Shown here: positions 15,864 through 25,646 of the stretch, in pieces
Layout of the letters: every line of letters starts with the position of its first letter
How positions within the stretch are numbered: the stretch's first letter is position 1
Translations under genes and position numbers: made by a program
Notes under the pieces: model-generated
Told to the model about the DNA's origin: nothing
What the model saw: only the letters and a program-made list of their open reading frames with translations
Database searches by the model: none
Origin: Conexibacter sp. CPCC 206217
GTDB taxonomy: Bacteria > Actinomycetota > Thermoleophilia > Solirubrobacterales > Solirubrobacteraceae
Assembly (NCBI RefSeq): GCF_030646165.1
Contig: NZ_JAUTDO010000001.1
Location: 806,001 to 870,000 of the forward strand
Direction of reading: 5' to 3'
DNA: 64,000 nt

Positions 15864-17438
15864 ATGCTGATCGAGGGTCGCCCGCTCCCCCCGCCGTCCG
15901 TCGCCCCGCACGACCTGCTGCGCGCGGGTCTCGCGGCGGGGCCCGACCGGCTCGCCGCGATCTCCGCCGTGCGCCATCTGACGTGGCGCGCGCTGGACGA
16001 CGAGAGCAGCGCGCTCGCGGCGCGCTACCGCCAGCTCGGACTGGCGCCCGGCGACCGGCTCGCGTCGCTGATGCCCAACCGCATCGACCTGCTCGTCCAC
16101 TATCTCGCCTGCTTCAAGGCCCGCGTCGTCGCGACGCCGCTCAACTACCGCTACACCGCCCGCGAGATCGACCACGCGCTGGAGGTCAGCGGCGCTGGCG
16201 CGCTGCTCGTCCACGCCGAGCGCGCCGAGGACCTCGCGGCCAGCCGGCTCGCCGCGACGCTCCCGCAGGGAACGATCGCCTACGGCGGCGAGCTGCCCGG
16301 TGCGCGCCACGGCTTCGAGGCGCTGCTCGACGCCCCGCCGCTCGCGCTCGACGGCGCGCCGCCGGCGCCGGACGACGCGGCCGTGATCTTCTTCACCTCC
16401 GGCAGCACCGGCCCGGCGAAGGGCGTCACGCACACGCACGAGACGCTGCGCTGGATGTTCGCCAGCTGCGCCGCGGGGCTGGAGCTGAGCGCCGACGACG
16501 TCGCCCTGCCCGCCTCCTCGATGTCGCACGTCGGCTCGTTCCTGTGGTCGTTCGCGGCGCTGTCGGTCGGCGCGCAGGTGATCGTCGCGCGCAGCTACGA
16601 CGCGTACGAGGTGCTGCCGCTGCTGCGCGCGCACCGGCCGACGTTCATGGCGATGGTCCCCGCGGCGCTGGCGGCGTTCGTGCGCGACCACGACGTCAGC
16701 GCCGGCGACCTCGCGTCGCTGCGACTGTGCCGCACCGGCTCGGACATGGTCTCGGCCGAGCTGCTGAGCGAGTTCGCCCAGCTCGCGGGCATCCCGCTCG
16801 ACGAGGGCTACGGCATGACCGAGGTCGGCCTCGCGACCGTCAACCCGCCGTCCGGCGTGATCAAGCAGGGCTCGATCGGACGCCCGATCGACGGCTTCTG
16901 CATCTCGATCCGCGACGATTCGGACGGGCTGCTGGGGACGGGCGCCGTCGGCCGCGTGTGGATCAGGACGCGCAGCCGCATGGCCGGCTACTGGGAGGAT
17001 CCCGCGGCGACCGCGGAGGTGCTGCGCGACGGCTGGATCGACTCCGGCGACCTCGCGCACGCCGACGACGACGGCTACCTGTGGTTCTTCGGGCGCAAGA
17101 AGCAGATCATCGTCCACGACGGCTCCAACATCAGCCCGCGCGAGGTCGAGGGCGCGCTGATGGAGCACCCGGCCGTCGCGCTCGTCGGCGTCGTCGGCAT
17201 CCACGACGTCGTGCACGGCGAGAACGTGCGCGCGTACGTGACGCTGCGGCCGCAGACGGCGCGCCCCGCCGCCGACGAGCTGATCCTCTTCTGCCGCGAG
17301 CGCGTCGGCTACAAGGCGCCCGAGGAGGTCGTCTTCCTCGGCGAGATGCCGCTCAACCCGACCGGCAAGATCGACCGCGTCGGGCTGAAGCGGATGGCGG
17401 AGGAGCACGTGCACGAGGCGGGCGCCGGCGCGCGCTGA
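15864..17438 (+). CDS. AMP-dependent acyl-CoA synthetase/ligase
   Basis: 524 residues. ANL-superfamily motifs in order: the P-loop-like TSGSTGPAKGVTHTH (about 174-188), the adenylate-binding YGMTEVG (about 315-321), the hinge region GWIDSGDLAHADDDGYLWFFGR (shown in part; Asp of SGDLA), and the catalytic Lys in NPTGKIDR (about 502-509). It should activate a carboxylic acid with ATP and transfer it to CoA. The His-rich MSHVGSF segment lies in the acyl pocket region; chain length cannot be told. It probably stands alone, since the next gene (kup) has its own promoter region. Confidence 0.9.
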   Translation: MLIEGRPLPPPSVAPHDLLRAGLAAGPDRLAAISAVRHLTWRALDDESSALAARYRQLGLAPGDRLASLMPNRIDLLVHYLACFKARVVATPLNYRYTAREIDHALEVSGAGALLVHAERAEDLAASRLAATLPQGTIAYGGELPGARHGFEALLDAPPLALDGAPPAPDDAAVIFFTSGSTGPAKGVTHTHETLRWMFASCAAGLELSADDVALPASSMSHVGSFLWSFAALSVGAQVIVARSYDAYEVLPLLRAHRPTFMAMVPAALAAFVRDHDVSAGDLASLRLCRTGSDMVSAELLSEFAQLAGIPLDEGYGMTEVGLATVNPPSGVIKQGSIGRPIDGFCISIRDDSDGLLGTGAVGRVWIRTRSRMAGYWEDPAATAEVLRDGWIDSGDLAHADDDGYLWFFGRKKQIIVHDGSNISPREVEGALMEHPAVALVGVVGIHDVVHGENVRAYVTLRPQTARPAADELILFCRERVGYKAPEEVVFLGEMPLNPTGKIDRVGLKRMAEEHVHEAGAGAR

Positions 17439-17565
17439 GCGCCGACGCGGCACCGCGACCCCTCGTCGGCGACGACCGGCGCCCGAGGCGCTGACGCCCC
17501 GGCGAAGCGCCCGGAATGCCGCGACGCGGCGCCCGCTGGGACGCACCCCGTAAGGTGTCGCGCCG

Positions 17566-19488
17566 GTGTCCGACCCGCGCGCACAGGAACGCCATGGCCA
17601 TGCCGCTCCGTTCGCGCTCGCGCTCGGGGCGCTCGGGGTCGTCTTCGGCGACATCGGCACGAGCCCGTTGTATGCGCTGACCGCCGTCTTCGCGGCCGAC
17701 GACGGCGCCGTCAAGCCGACGGAGGGGGACGTCTACGGGATCATCTCGCTCGTCGTCTGGTCGATCACGCTGATCGTCTCGATCAAGTTCGTGACGTTCA
17801 TCATGCGCGCCGACAACGACGGCGAGGGCGGGATCATGGCGCTCGTCGCGCTCGTGCGGCGCGCGCGGCTGAGACGGCCGTGGGTCAAGGCCGCGCTCGT
17901 GATAGCCGGGCTCTTCGGCGTCGCGCTGTTCTACGGCGACGGGATGATCACGCCCGCGATCTCCGTCCTGTCCGCCGTCGAGGGGATCGAGGTCGCCGCA
18001 CCCGGGCTGGAGCAGTTCGTGCTGCCGTTCACGCTCGTGGTGCTGACCGGCCTGTTCCTGATCCAGCGCTTCGGCACCGAGGTGATCGGCCGCCTCTTCG
18101 GCCCCGTGATGGTCGTCTGGTTCACGGTCCTCGCCGCCGCGGGCATCGGCCGGCTGATCCACCACCCCGCGATCCTGCGCGCGCTCTCGCCGCACTACGC
18201 GCTGGAGTTCTTCGTCGACCACCCGGGGATCGCGTTCATCTCGCTCGGCTCCGTCGTGCTGGCGGTGACCGGCGCGGAGGCGCTGTACGCCGACATGGGC
18301 CACTTCGGCGCCAAGCCGATCCGGCGCGCGTGGTTCCTCGTCGTCTTCCCCGCCCTGACGCTCAACTACATGGGCCAGGGGTCGCTGATCGTCGCGCAGC
18401 CGGACGCGATCTCCAACCCGTTCTACCTGCTGTTCCCGCACTGGGCACGGATCCCGATGATCGCGCTCGCGACCGTCGCGACGCTGATCGCCTCGCAGGC
18501 GGTGATCTCGGGCGCGTTCTCGGTCACGCGCCAGGCGGTCCAGCTCGGCTTCCTGCCGCGGCTGACGATCCGTCACACGTCCGAGGGCGAGATCGGCCAG
18601 GTCTACGTGCCGGCCGTCAACTGGGGCCTGTTCGTCGCCGTCTTCGCGCTCGTCGTCGGCTTCGGCTCCTCCGCGAAGCTCGCGACCGCGTACGGGATCG
18701 CCGTCACCGGCACGCTGCTGATCGACTCCGTGCTGTTCCTCGTCGTGCTGCGCGTGCTGTGGCGCCGGCCGCTGTGGATGGTCGTCGCGGGCGTCCTCGG
18801 CTTCGTCACCGTCGACCTGCTGTTCCTCGCCGCGAACGTGACGAAGATCGCGCACGGCGGTTGGTTCCCGCTGCTGGTCGGCGCGATCGTCTTCCTGCTG
18901 CTGACGACGTGGGATCGCGGCCGCGAAGAGGTCACCGCCGCGCGCGTGAAGGCGGAGGGGCCGCTGCTGGAGTTCATCGCGCGGATGCGCAACCGCAGCC
19001 CGTTCATCAAGCAGCTGCCCGGTGTGGCGATCTACCTCAACCCGAGCAGAACGACGACCCCGCTGGCGCTGCGCGTGACGGTCGACCGCATCCACGCGAT
19101 CCACGAGAAGATCGTGATCGTCACCGTCGTCACGACGACCACGCCGCACGTCCCCGAGAGCGAGCGGATCAGCTTCAACACGCTCGGCGACGACAGAGAC
19201 GACTTCAGCCACATCACGCTGAGGTTCGGCTTCCAGGACAGCCCGGACGTGCCGCGCGCGCTGCTGCGGGCGCGCTCGACAGGCGCGGGCCTCGAGGTCG
19301 ACTTCAACCCCTACCACGCGACCTGGTTCCTCTCCTCGATCACGATCGTCCCGGACCGCTCCCCCGGCATGGCGCGCTGGCGCAAGGCGCTCTTCGTCGG
19401 CATGGCGCGCAACGCCGCCAGCCCCGCCGACTACTTCCGCCTGCCGGCCGAGCGCGTCGTGACGATGGGGGCGCAGATCACCTTCTGA
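17566..19488 (+). CDS. kup: Kup-type low-affinity potassium uptake protein
   Basis: 640 residues, the usual Kup length. The Kup signature GDIGTSPLYA is at 28-37. About 12 membrane segments fill residues 15-455, including FYGDGMITPAISVLSAVEG (about 124-142), followed by a cytoplasmic C-terminal domain of about 170 residues. It should import K+ with H+ through the cytoplasmic membrane. GTG start at 17566, preceded by a TAAGGT hexamer 9 nt upstream and no clear SD. The stop is followed immediately by an ATG (TGATG) that opens a short remnant frame. Confidence 0.93.
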   Translation: MSDPRAQERHGHAAPFALALGALGVVFGDIGTSPLYALTAVFAADDGAVKPTEGDVYGIISLVVWSITLIVSIKFVTFIMRADNDGEGGIMALVALVRRARLRRPWVKAALVIAGLFGVALFYGDGMITPAISVLSAVEGIEVAAPGLEQFVLPFTLVVLTGLFLIQRFGTEVIGRLFGPVMVVWFTVLAAAGIGRLIHHPAILRALSPHYALEFFVDHPGIAFISLGSVVLAVTGAEALYADMGHFGAKPIRRAWFLVVFPALTLNYMGQGSLIVAQPDAISNPFYLLFPHWARIPMIALATVATLIASQAVISGAFSVTRQAVQLGFLPRLTIRHTSEGEIGQVYVPAVNWGLFVAVFALVVGFGSSAKLATAYGIAVTGTLLIDSVLFLVVLRVLWRRPLWMVVAGVLGFVTVDLLFLAANVTKIAHGGWFPLLVGAIVFLLLTTWDRGREEVTAARVKAEGPLLEFIARMRNRSPFIKQLPGVAIYLNPSRTTTPLALRVTVDRIHAIHEKIVIVTVVTTTTPHVPESERISFNTLGDDRDDFSHITLRFGFQDSPDVPRALLRARSTGAGLEVDFNPYHATWFLSSITIVPDRSPGMARWRKALFVGMARNAASPADYFRLPAERVVTMGAQITF

Positions 19489-19682
19489 TGCGGCCGCTCG
19501 GCGACAGCTTCGAACGTCGCCTGGTCGACCGCTTCGGCCCCGGCGCACGCCGCTGGCGCGCGGGCCTTCCGCAGCTGCGCTCGCGCGCGACGAGGCGCAC
19601 ACGCTGGCCCCGTGGCATCCTCTCGCCATGCCCAGCGCCTACACCGTCGCCGACTACCTGCTCGACCGGCTCGCGGAGCTGA
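19488..19682 (+). pseudogene. N-terminal remnant resembling a streptomycin/aminoglycoside-kinase-type gene
   Basis: A 64-codon frame starts by TGATG overlap with kup. Its first 30 residues (SFERRLVDRFGPGARRW, then AGLPQL) look like the N-terminus of APH/streptomycin 6-kinase-like proteins. The rest reads as arginine-rich noise and runs into the decarboxylase gene at 19628 in another frame. No kinase motif is present. It is best seen as a decayed gene start; the family match is from memory of the pattern and is weak. Confidence 0.3.
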
Positions 19683-21310
19683 ACGTCGACACGATCTTCG
19701 GGGTTCCCGGCGACTTCACGCTCGGGCTGCTCGACCATGTCGAGGCGCATCCGGCGATCGAGTGGGCCGGGACGGCGAACGAGCTGGGCGCCGGCTACGC
19801 GGCCGACGGATATGCGCGTGTGCGGCGGCTCGGGGTCGTCTGCACGACGTTCGGCGTCGGCGAGCTGAGCGCGATCAACGCGATCGCGGGCGCATATGCG
19901 GAGCACGTGCCGCTGCTGCAACTGGTCGGCTCGCCCGCGACGAACGTGCAGGCCGCCGGGCGCCCGACCCACCACACGCTCGGCGACGGCGACTTCGGGC
20001 ACACCCTGCGGATGCACGCGGAGATCACCGTCGCGCAGGCGTTGCTGAGCATGCCGGCCGCGACCGCCGAGATCGACCGCGTGCTCGGTGCGATTCTGCG
20101 AGAGGGACGGCCCGGCTATCTGTCGTTGCCGACCGACGTCGCCGAGGCGCCGGCCGAGCCGCCCGCGCAACCGCTCGACCACGGCACGCGCGAATCGGAT
20201 CCCCGCCGGCTCGCAGCATTCCGCCAGGCGGTCGAGCTGCAGCTCGCGGGCGCGGCGGCGCCGCTGGTGCTCGCCGACGTGCTCGTCAACCGCGCGAACG
20301 CCGAGCGCGAGCTGCACGCCCTGATCGACGCGGGCGGGCTCCGTTACTCCTCGCTGCTGTGGGGCCGGCGCGTGATCGACGAGCAGGGCGACGGCTTCGT
20401 CGGCACCTACATCGGTGCCGCCAGCGAGCCGGAGGTGCTCGCCGCGGTCGAGGGCGCCGAGCGGATCGTCACCGCGGGCGTCTACTTCACCGACCTGATC
20501 AGCGGCTTCTTCAGCCAGCACCTCGACGAGCGCCGCCGCATCGACCTGCTCCCGCACGCCGCCCTCGTCGCCGGGGTCGTGCACGAGGGCGTCGAGATGC
20601 GCGACGCACTGAACGCGATCAGGGAGGTGGTCACCCGGGATGGCACGGGTCTCGTGAGACCGGCTTCCGTCAGACCCCTGCCACCCCGCGCGGCCCCCAC
20701 CCCCACCGACGCCCCGCTCACCCAGGCGGTCCTGTGGGACACCGTCGCGGTCGCGCTGCGGTCGGACGACGTCGTGCTCGCCGACCAGGGCACCGCCTTC
20801 TACGGGATCGGCAACCATCCGCTCCCGCGTGGCGCGCTCTTCATCGGGCAGCCGCTGTGGGCGTCGATCGGCTACACGCTGCCGGCGGTCTACGGCGCCG
20901 CGCTGGCCGACCGCAACCGGCGACCGGTGCTGCTGATCGGCGACGGCGCCGCGCAGATGACGATCGCGGAGCTGGGCTCGATCGTCCGCTCGCGCGTGCC
21001 CGCGCTGATCGTCGTCGTCGACAACGCCGGCTACACGGTCGAGCGCGCGATCCACGGTCCGAACGCGCGCTACAACGAGATCGCGCCGTGGCGGTGGAGC
21101 GCGCTGCCCGCCGTCCTCGGAGCGGCCGACGCCGACCACACCGCCTTCCGCGTCACGAGCGGCCGCGAGCTGGCCGACGCGCTCGCGCACGCCGCCGCGC
21201 AGCCGCAGCGGCTGACGTTCGTGCAGGCCGTCCTCGACCCGCACGACGTCCCGCCGCTGCTGCGCAAGGTGGCCGAAGCGGCGGCGCAGGCGAATCAGCG
21301 CCGCGACTGA
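19628..21310 (+). CDS. Thiamine-diphosphate 2-oxoacid decarboxylase (indolepyruvate/pyruvate decarboxylase-like)
   Basis: 560 residues with the three-domain layout of pyruvate decarboxylases. ThDP-activating Glu52 lies in NELGAGYAADGYAR. The active-site HH pair is His115-His116 (RPTHHTLGD). The ThDP/Mg motif starts at GDGAAQMT and ends at the Asn of VVDNAGYT, about residues 438-468, with D instead of the first N of the usual NNxGY. It should decarboxylate an alpha-keto acid (pyruvate, phenylpyruvate or indolepyruvate) to the aldehyde. ATG 19628 has no SD. It converges with the quinone-reductase gene with only 2 bp between stops. Confidence 0.88.
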   Translation: MPSAYTVADYLLDRLAELNVDTIFGVPGDFTLGLLDHVEAHPAIEWAGTANELGAGYAADGYARVRRLGVVCTTFGVGELSAINAIAGAYAEHVPLLQLVGSPATNVQAAGRPTHHTLGDGDFGHTLRMHAEITVAQALLSMPAATAEIDRVLGAILREGRPGYLSLPTDVAEAPAEPPAQPLDHGTRESDPRRLAAFRQAVELQLAGAAAPLVLADVLVNRANAERELHALIDAGGLRYSSLLWGRRVIDEQGDGFVGTYIGAASEPEVLAAVEGAERIVTAGVYFTDLISGFFSQHLDERRRIDLLPHAALVAGVVHEGVEMRDALNAIREVVTRDGTGLVRPASVRPLPPRAAPTPTDAPLTQAVLWDTVAVALRSDDVVLADQGTAFYGIGNHPLPRGALFIGQPLWASIGYTLPAVYGAALADRNRRPVLLIGDGAAQMTIAELGSIVRSRVPALIVVVDNAGYTVERAIHGPNARYNEIAPWRWSALPAVLGAADADHTAFRVTSGRELADALAHAAAQPQRLTFVQAVLDPHDVPPLLRKVAEAAAQANQRRD

Positions 21311-21312
21311 CC

Positions 21313-22338
21313 CTACCCCTCGCTGACGTCGATCAGCACCTTCCCGACGACCGCGCCCTCGACCGCCGCGTGCGCATCGGCGGTGCGCTCGAGCGGGAAG
21401 CGCGGGAGCGGGAGGCCGGCCTCCTCTCCGACCGGCAGCGCCCCGTCGCGCAGCGCCGCGGTGATGTCCTCGGCGGCGGCCGCGAGCGCCGCGGGGCCGA
21501 CCGTGTAGAGGAGCAGGAACTGGTAGCGGATGTTGGCGACGATCCCCGGCAGGATCGGGACCGTGATCTCGTCGCCGCCGTCGTTGGCGTAGATCGCGAT
21601 CGTGCCGTGGTTGGCGAGCACGGCGTTGTCCAGGCCGACGTTCGCGGTGGGCGAGACCTCCACGATCAGGTCGACCCCGTCGGGAGCGATCGCGCGGATC
21701 TGCTGCGCGGCGTCGTCCGCGCGGTAGCTGACCGCGTGGTGGGCGCCGGCGGCGAGCGCCAGCGCCGCCTTCGAAGGCCCGCTGATCGTCGTGATCACCG
21801 TCGCGCCGGCCCAGCGCGCGAGCTGGATCGCGGCGTGGCCGACCGCGCCGGCGCCGCCCGCGACCAGCACCGTCTTGCCCGCGAGCGCGCCCGGGCTCAG
21901 GCGCGTCGGCCCGCCCTCGCCGACCGTCAGCGCGCGGTGCGCCGTCATCGCCGGCACGCCGAGGCTGGCGCCGACGTCGAAGCCGATGCCGTCCGGCAGC
22001 GCGACGACGCGCTCGGCCGGCAGCACCGTCAGCTCCTGCGCGGTCCCGCCGCCCGGGTGCTGATAGCCCGCCAGGAAGATCCACACGCGATCGCCGGGCG
22101 CGACATGCGTGACGCCGTCGCCGACCGCGTCCACGACACCCGCGCCGTCGACGTTCGGGACGTTCTCCGCATATGGCAGCGACCCTCTGTTCCCGCGCCG
22201 CGACTTCCAGTCGGTCGGGTTCACCGCCGAGACGACGATCCGCACGCGGACCTCACCAGCGGCCGGCGCGGCCGCCTCGCGCTCGACGAGGGTGAGGACC
22301 GACGGGTCGCCGGTCTCGGTGTAGACGATCGCTTTCAT
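21313..22338 (-). CDS. MDR-family NADPH:quinone reductase-like oxidoreductase
   Basis: 341 residues. The N-terminus MKAIVYTETGDPSVLTL and the catalytic-domain segment NPTDWKSRRG are typical of zinc-free quinone reductases of the medium-chain family. The NADPH-binding motif is VAGGAGAVGHAAIQLA about 145-160. No zinc-binding Cys cluster is seen. It should reduce quinones or enones with NADPH. ATG 22338 is used; ATG 22344 (adding MR) is equally possible. It diverges from transketolase, with a TATAGT hexamer on the minus strand (22387-22392) overlapped by a palindrome. Confidence 0.87.
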   Translation of the reverse strand: MKAIVYTETGDPSVLTLVEREAAAPAAGEVRVRIVVSAVNPTDWKSRRGNRGSLPYAENVPNVDGAGVVDAVGDGVTHVAPGDRVWIFLAGYQHPGGGTAQELTVLPAERVVALPDGIGFDVGASLGVPAMTAHRALTVGEGGPTRLSPGALAGKTVLVAGGAGAVGHAAIQLARWAGATVITTISGPSKAALALAAGAHHAVSYRADDAAQQIRAIAPDGVDLIVEVSPTANVGLDNAVLANHGTIAIYANDGGDEITVPILPGIVANIRYQFLLLYTVGPAALAAAAEDITAALRDGALPVGEEAGLPLPRFPLERTADAHAAVEGAVVGKVLIDVSEG

Positions 22339-22375
22339 GCGCATCACTCGCTTCGCTGGATTCACGTTCGGTTCG

Positions 22376-22392
22376 GTTCATGACGAACTATA
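22376..22392 (-). promoter_or_regulatory. Putative operator over the -10 of the quinone-reductase gene
   Basis: GTTCATGACGAAC (22376-22388) is a palindrome with one mismatched pair. It overlaps a minus-strand TATAGT (22387-22392) that would serve the MDR gene about 49 nt downstream. A regulator binding there would block the -10. Such genes are often controlled by HxlR or similar repressors; none is adjacent here. Confidence 0.35.
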
Positions 22393-22446
22393 GGCGCGTC
22401 CACGCGGCCCAGCTCGGGTTGAGCAGAGCTCGCAACGGGCAGCCGA

Positions 22447-24477
22447 ATGAACATGACCGACGACCACGACGTCACGCGCCGCTCGATCGACACGATCCGC
22501 GCGCTCGCGATGGACAGCGTGCAGAAGGCGAACGCGGGCCACCCCGGCACGGCGATGGCGCTCGCCCCGCTGGCGTACACGATCTTCACCCGATTCCTGC
22601 ACGCCAATCCGGCCGACCCCGCGTGGCCGGACCGCGACCGCTTCGTGCTCTCCTCCGGCCACGCGTGCGTCCTGCAGTACTCGCTGTTGCATCTCACAGG
22701 CTATGACCTGAAACTGGACGATCTGAAACAGTTCCGCCAGTGGGGCTCGCGCACGCCCGGCCACCCGGAGCGCCTCCACACGCCGGGGATCGAGGTGACG
22801 ACCGGCCCGCTCGGCCAGGGCGTCGGCAACGCGGTCGGCCTCGCGCTCGCGGAACGCTTCCTCGCCGAGCGCTACAACCGGCCCGGCGGCCACCACCCGG
22901 TCGACCACCACGTCTACGCGATCTGCTCCGACGGCGACCTGATGGAGGGGATCTCGCAGGAGGCGGCGGGGATCGCCGGACAGTTCGGCCTCGGCAAGAT
23001 CGTGCTCTGCTACGACGACAACCGCATCACGATCGACGGCACGACCGAGATCTCGTTCAACGGCGAGGACCATCTCAAGCGGTTCGAGGCGCTCGGCTGG
23101 CACACGTTATCGGTCGACGACTCCGAGGACCTCGACGAGATCGCTGCCGCGCTCGCGGCCGGCCGCGACGAGACCGAGCGCCCCACCTTCATCAAGGTCC
23201 GCTCGCACATCGCCTACCCGGCACCGAACGCGGTCGACACGGCCAAGAGCCACGGCGCGGCGCTCGGCGAGGACGAGGTCCGCGCGACGAAGGAGGTGAT
23301 GGGCTTCGACCCCGACGCGCACTTCGCCGTCGCCGACGACGTCTACGAGCACATGGACCTGCGCGAGCAGGGCGCCGCCGCGCAGACGGCATGGCAGCAG
23401 ACGTTCGACGCCTGGGGCGGCGAGCACCCCGACCTGAAGGCCGAATGGGAGCGCGCCTGGGCCGGCGAGCTGGAGGACGGCTGGCGCGAGGCGCTGCCCG
23501 TCTTCGAGGCCGGCGAGAAGCTCGCCTCGCGCGCCTCCGGCAACAAGGTGATGCAGGCGTTCGCGCCGTACGCGCCGACGATGCTCGGCGGCGCGGCCGA
23601 CCTCGTCGAGTCGACCCGCACGACGTTCGTCGGCGGCGGCCAGTTCTCGCGCGTGCACGCGGGCCGCAACGTCCCGTTCGGGATCCGCGAGCACGGCATG
23701 GGCGCGATCGTCAACGGCGCCGCGGCGCACGGCGGGATCGTCAGCCCGTACGGCTCGACCTTCTTCATCTTCTCCGACTACATGCGCGGCAGCATCCGCC
23801 TCTCGGCGCTGTCGAAGCTGCCGGTCGTGTGGGTCTTCACGCACGACTCCGTCGGCCTCGGCGAGGACGGCCCGACGCACCAGCCGGTCGAGCACTTCGC
23901 GGCGCTGCGCGCGATCCCGGACCTGTGGGTGATCCGCCCCGGCGACGCGAACGAGACGACGGTCGCGTGGCGCGTCGCGCTGGAGCGCCAGGACGGCCCG
24001 GTCGCGCTCGCGCTGTCGCGCCAGAACATCGAGACGCTCGACCGCACCGAGGTCGCCGCGGCCGACGGACTGGAGCGCGGCGCGTACGTGCTGTGGGATT
24101 CGGACGCCGGCGGCGGCGCTCCCGAGCTGATCCTGATCGCGACCGGCGCGGAGCTGCCAGCGACGCTGGAGGCCGGCAGAGCGATCGCGGCCGGCGGCAC
24201 GCGCGTGCGCGTCGTCTCGATGCCCTGCTGGGAGCTGTTCGAGGCGCAGACGCAGGCGTACCGCGACGAGGTGCTGCCGCGTGAGACGGGCGCGCGCCTG
24301 TCCGTCGAGCCGGGCGTCACGCTCGGCTGGGCGAAGTGGGTCGGCGACCGCGGCGACTCGCTCGGCGTCGACCGCTTCGGCGCCTCCGCCCCCGGCACGC
24401 GCGTGCTGGAGGAGCTCGGCTTCACGCCCGAGGCGATCGCCGACCGCGCCACCGCGCTGCTGCAGCGCGCCACCTGA
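22447..24477 (+). CDS. tkt: Transketolase
   Basis: 676 residues, the full bacterial transketolase length. Landmarks: KANAGHPGTAMALAP (about 29-43), the ThDP motif CSDGDLMEGISQEA through DDNRITIDG (about 160-195), and the second-domain active site RNVPFGIREHGMGA (about 412-425) with EHGM, followed by HDSVGLGEDGPTHQP. It moves two-carbon units between sugar phosphates in the pentose-phosphate pathway. ATG 22447 is followed by a second in-frame ATG (MNM). It is followed by transaldolase 34 bp downstream, so the two form a non-oxidative pentose-phosphate operon. Confidence 0.96.
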   Translation: MNMTDDHDVTRRSIDTIRALAMDSVQKANAGHPGTAMALAPLAYTIFTRFLHANPADPAWPDRDRFVLSSGHACVLQYSLLHLTGYDLKLDDLKQFRQWGSRTPGHPERLHTPGIEVTTGPLGQGVGNAVGLALAERFLAERYNRPGGHHPVDHHVYAICSDGDLMEGISQEAAGIAGQFGLGKIVLCYDDNRITIDGTTEISFNGEDHLKRFEALGWHTLSVDDSEDLDEIAAALAAGRDETERPTFIKVRSHIAYPAPNAVDTAKSHGAALGEDEVRATKEVMGFDPDAHFAVADDVYEHMDLREQGAAAQTAWQQTFDAWGGEHPDLKAEWERAWAGELEDGWREALPVFEAGEKLASRASGNKVMQAFAPYAPTMLGGAADLVESTRTTFVGGGQFSRVHAGRNVPFGIREHGMGAIVNGAAAHGGIVSPYGSTFFIFSDYMRGSIRLSALSKLPVVWVFTHDSVGLGEDGPTHQPVEHFAALRAIPDLWVIRPGDANETTVAWRVALERQDGPVALALSRQNIETLDRTEVAAADGLERGAYVLWDSDAGGGAPELILIATGAELPATLEAGRAIAAGGTRVRVVSMPCWELFEAQTQAYRDEVLPRETGARLSVEPGVTLGWAKWVGDRGDSLGVDRFGASAPGTRVLEELGFTPEAIADRATALLQRAT

Positions 24478-24511
24478 GCCGCCAGCCAGCACTTTCGAAA
24501 GGGATCCGCAC

Positions 24512-25615
24512 ATGACCTCGTCCCCACTGCACCGCCTTTCGGCACTCGGCCAGAGCGTCTGGATCGACGCGCTCTCGCGCGACTCGATCCACGGCGGCCA
24601 GCTCGCCGCGCTGATCGACCACGACGCCGTCGTCGGCGCGACCTCGAACCCGTCGATCTTCCAGAAGGCGTTCGCCGAGGGCGACGCCTACGACCAGCAG
24701 CTGCGCGAGCTGGGCGACGCGACCGACGTGAACGCGGCGTTCTGGGCGCTCGCGACGCGCGACATCCAGGACGCCTGCGACCTCTTGCGGCCGGTCTGGG
24801 ACGGCGGCGGCGGGCGCGACGGCTACGTCTCGCTGGAGGTCGATCCCGGCCTCGCCTACGACACGCTCGCGACCGCGCAGCAGGCGCGCCGCATCCACGA
24901 CGACGTCGACCGCCCCAACCTGATGGTCAAGATCCCGGCGACGAAGCCGGGCCTGGCCGCGATCGAGGACTCGACCGCGGCAGGCATCTCGATCAACGTC
25001 ACGTTGATCTTCTCGCTGCGACGCTACGAGGAGGTCGTCGAGTCCTACCTGCGCGGGCTCGAGCGGCTCGTCGCCGAGGGCGGCGACCCGGCCGGAATCG
25101 CGTCGGTCGCGAGCTTCTTCGTCTCGCGGATCGACACCGAGGCCGACCGCCGGCTCGACGAGATCGGCGGCCCCGAGCGGCTGAAGGGCAGACTCGCGAT
25201 CGCCAACGCGCGGCTCGCCTACCAGCACTACAAGCGCGCCTTCACGGGCGAGCGCTGGGAGTACCTGACGAACAAGGGCGCCACGCCGCAGCGCGTGCTG
25301 TGGGCCTCGACGTCGGTCAAGAACCCCGCCTACCGCGACACGATGTACGTCGAGGAGCTGGCCGGCCCCGACACGGTGGACACGATGCCGCTGGAGACCG
25401 TGCGCGCGTTCCAGGACCACGGCAGACCGACCCCGCGGCTGGAGCTGGAGCTGGACGGCGCCCGCCGCGTGATCGACGAGCTGGAGGCGGCCGGCGTCAG
25501 CTACGACGAGGTCACCGACACGCTCGAGCGCGAGGGCGTCGAGAAGTTCGCGACCGCCTTCGACGAGCTGCTGGAGGGGTTGCGCGAGAAGCGCGAGGCG
25601 ACGGCCGGCGCGTGA
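24512..25615 (+). CDS. tal: Transaldolase
   Basis: 367 residues, the length of the actinobacterial/cyanobacterial transaldolase class. VGATSNPSIFQKAF (about 43-56) is the conserved Asp/Asn/Pro region. The Schiff-base Lys lies in PNLMVKIPATKPG (about 137-149), followed by INVTLIFSL. It transfers dihydroxyacetone units from sedoheptulose 7-phosphate to glyceraldehyde 3-phosphate. ATG 24512 has an SD (AAAGGGA). It is co-directional with and 34 bp after tkt, so co-transcription is likely. Confidence 0.96.
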   Translation: MTSSPLHRLSALGQSVWIDALSRDSIHGGQLAALIDHDAVVGATSNPSIFQKAFAEGDAYDQQLRELGDATDVNAAFWALATRDIQDACDLLRPVWDGGGGRDGYVSLEVDPGLAYDTLATAQQARRIHDDVDRPNLMVKIPATKPGLAAIEDSTAAGISINVTLIFSLRRYEEVVESYLRGLERLVAEGGDPAGIASVASFFVSRIDTEADRRLDEIGGPERLKGRLAIANARLAYQHYKRAFTGERWEYLTNKGATPQRVLWASTSVKNPAYRDTMYVEELAGPDTVDTMPLETVRAFQDHGRPTPRLELELDGARRVIDELEAAGVSYDEVTDTLEREGVEKFATAFDELLEGLREKREATAGA

Positions 25616-25646
25616 CCGTCGCGGTCAGCGAATCGCGTTTCGGCTG

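Noticed and set aside
14871..17714. Very long open frame (over 900 codons) on the minus strand across the ligase gene
   Set aside because: Its translation is Arg/Ala/Gly noise with no domains, and it is antisense to a clear acyl-CoA ligase and the VOC-pyrophosphatase. Such frames arise from high third-position GC.
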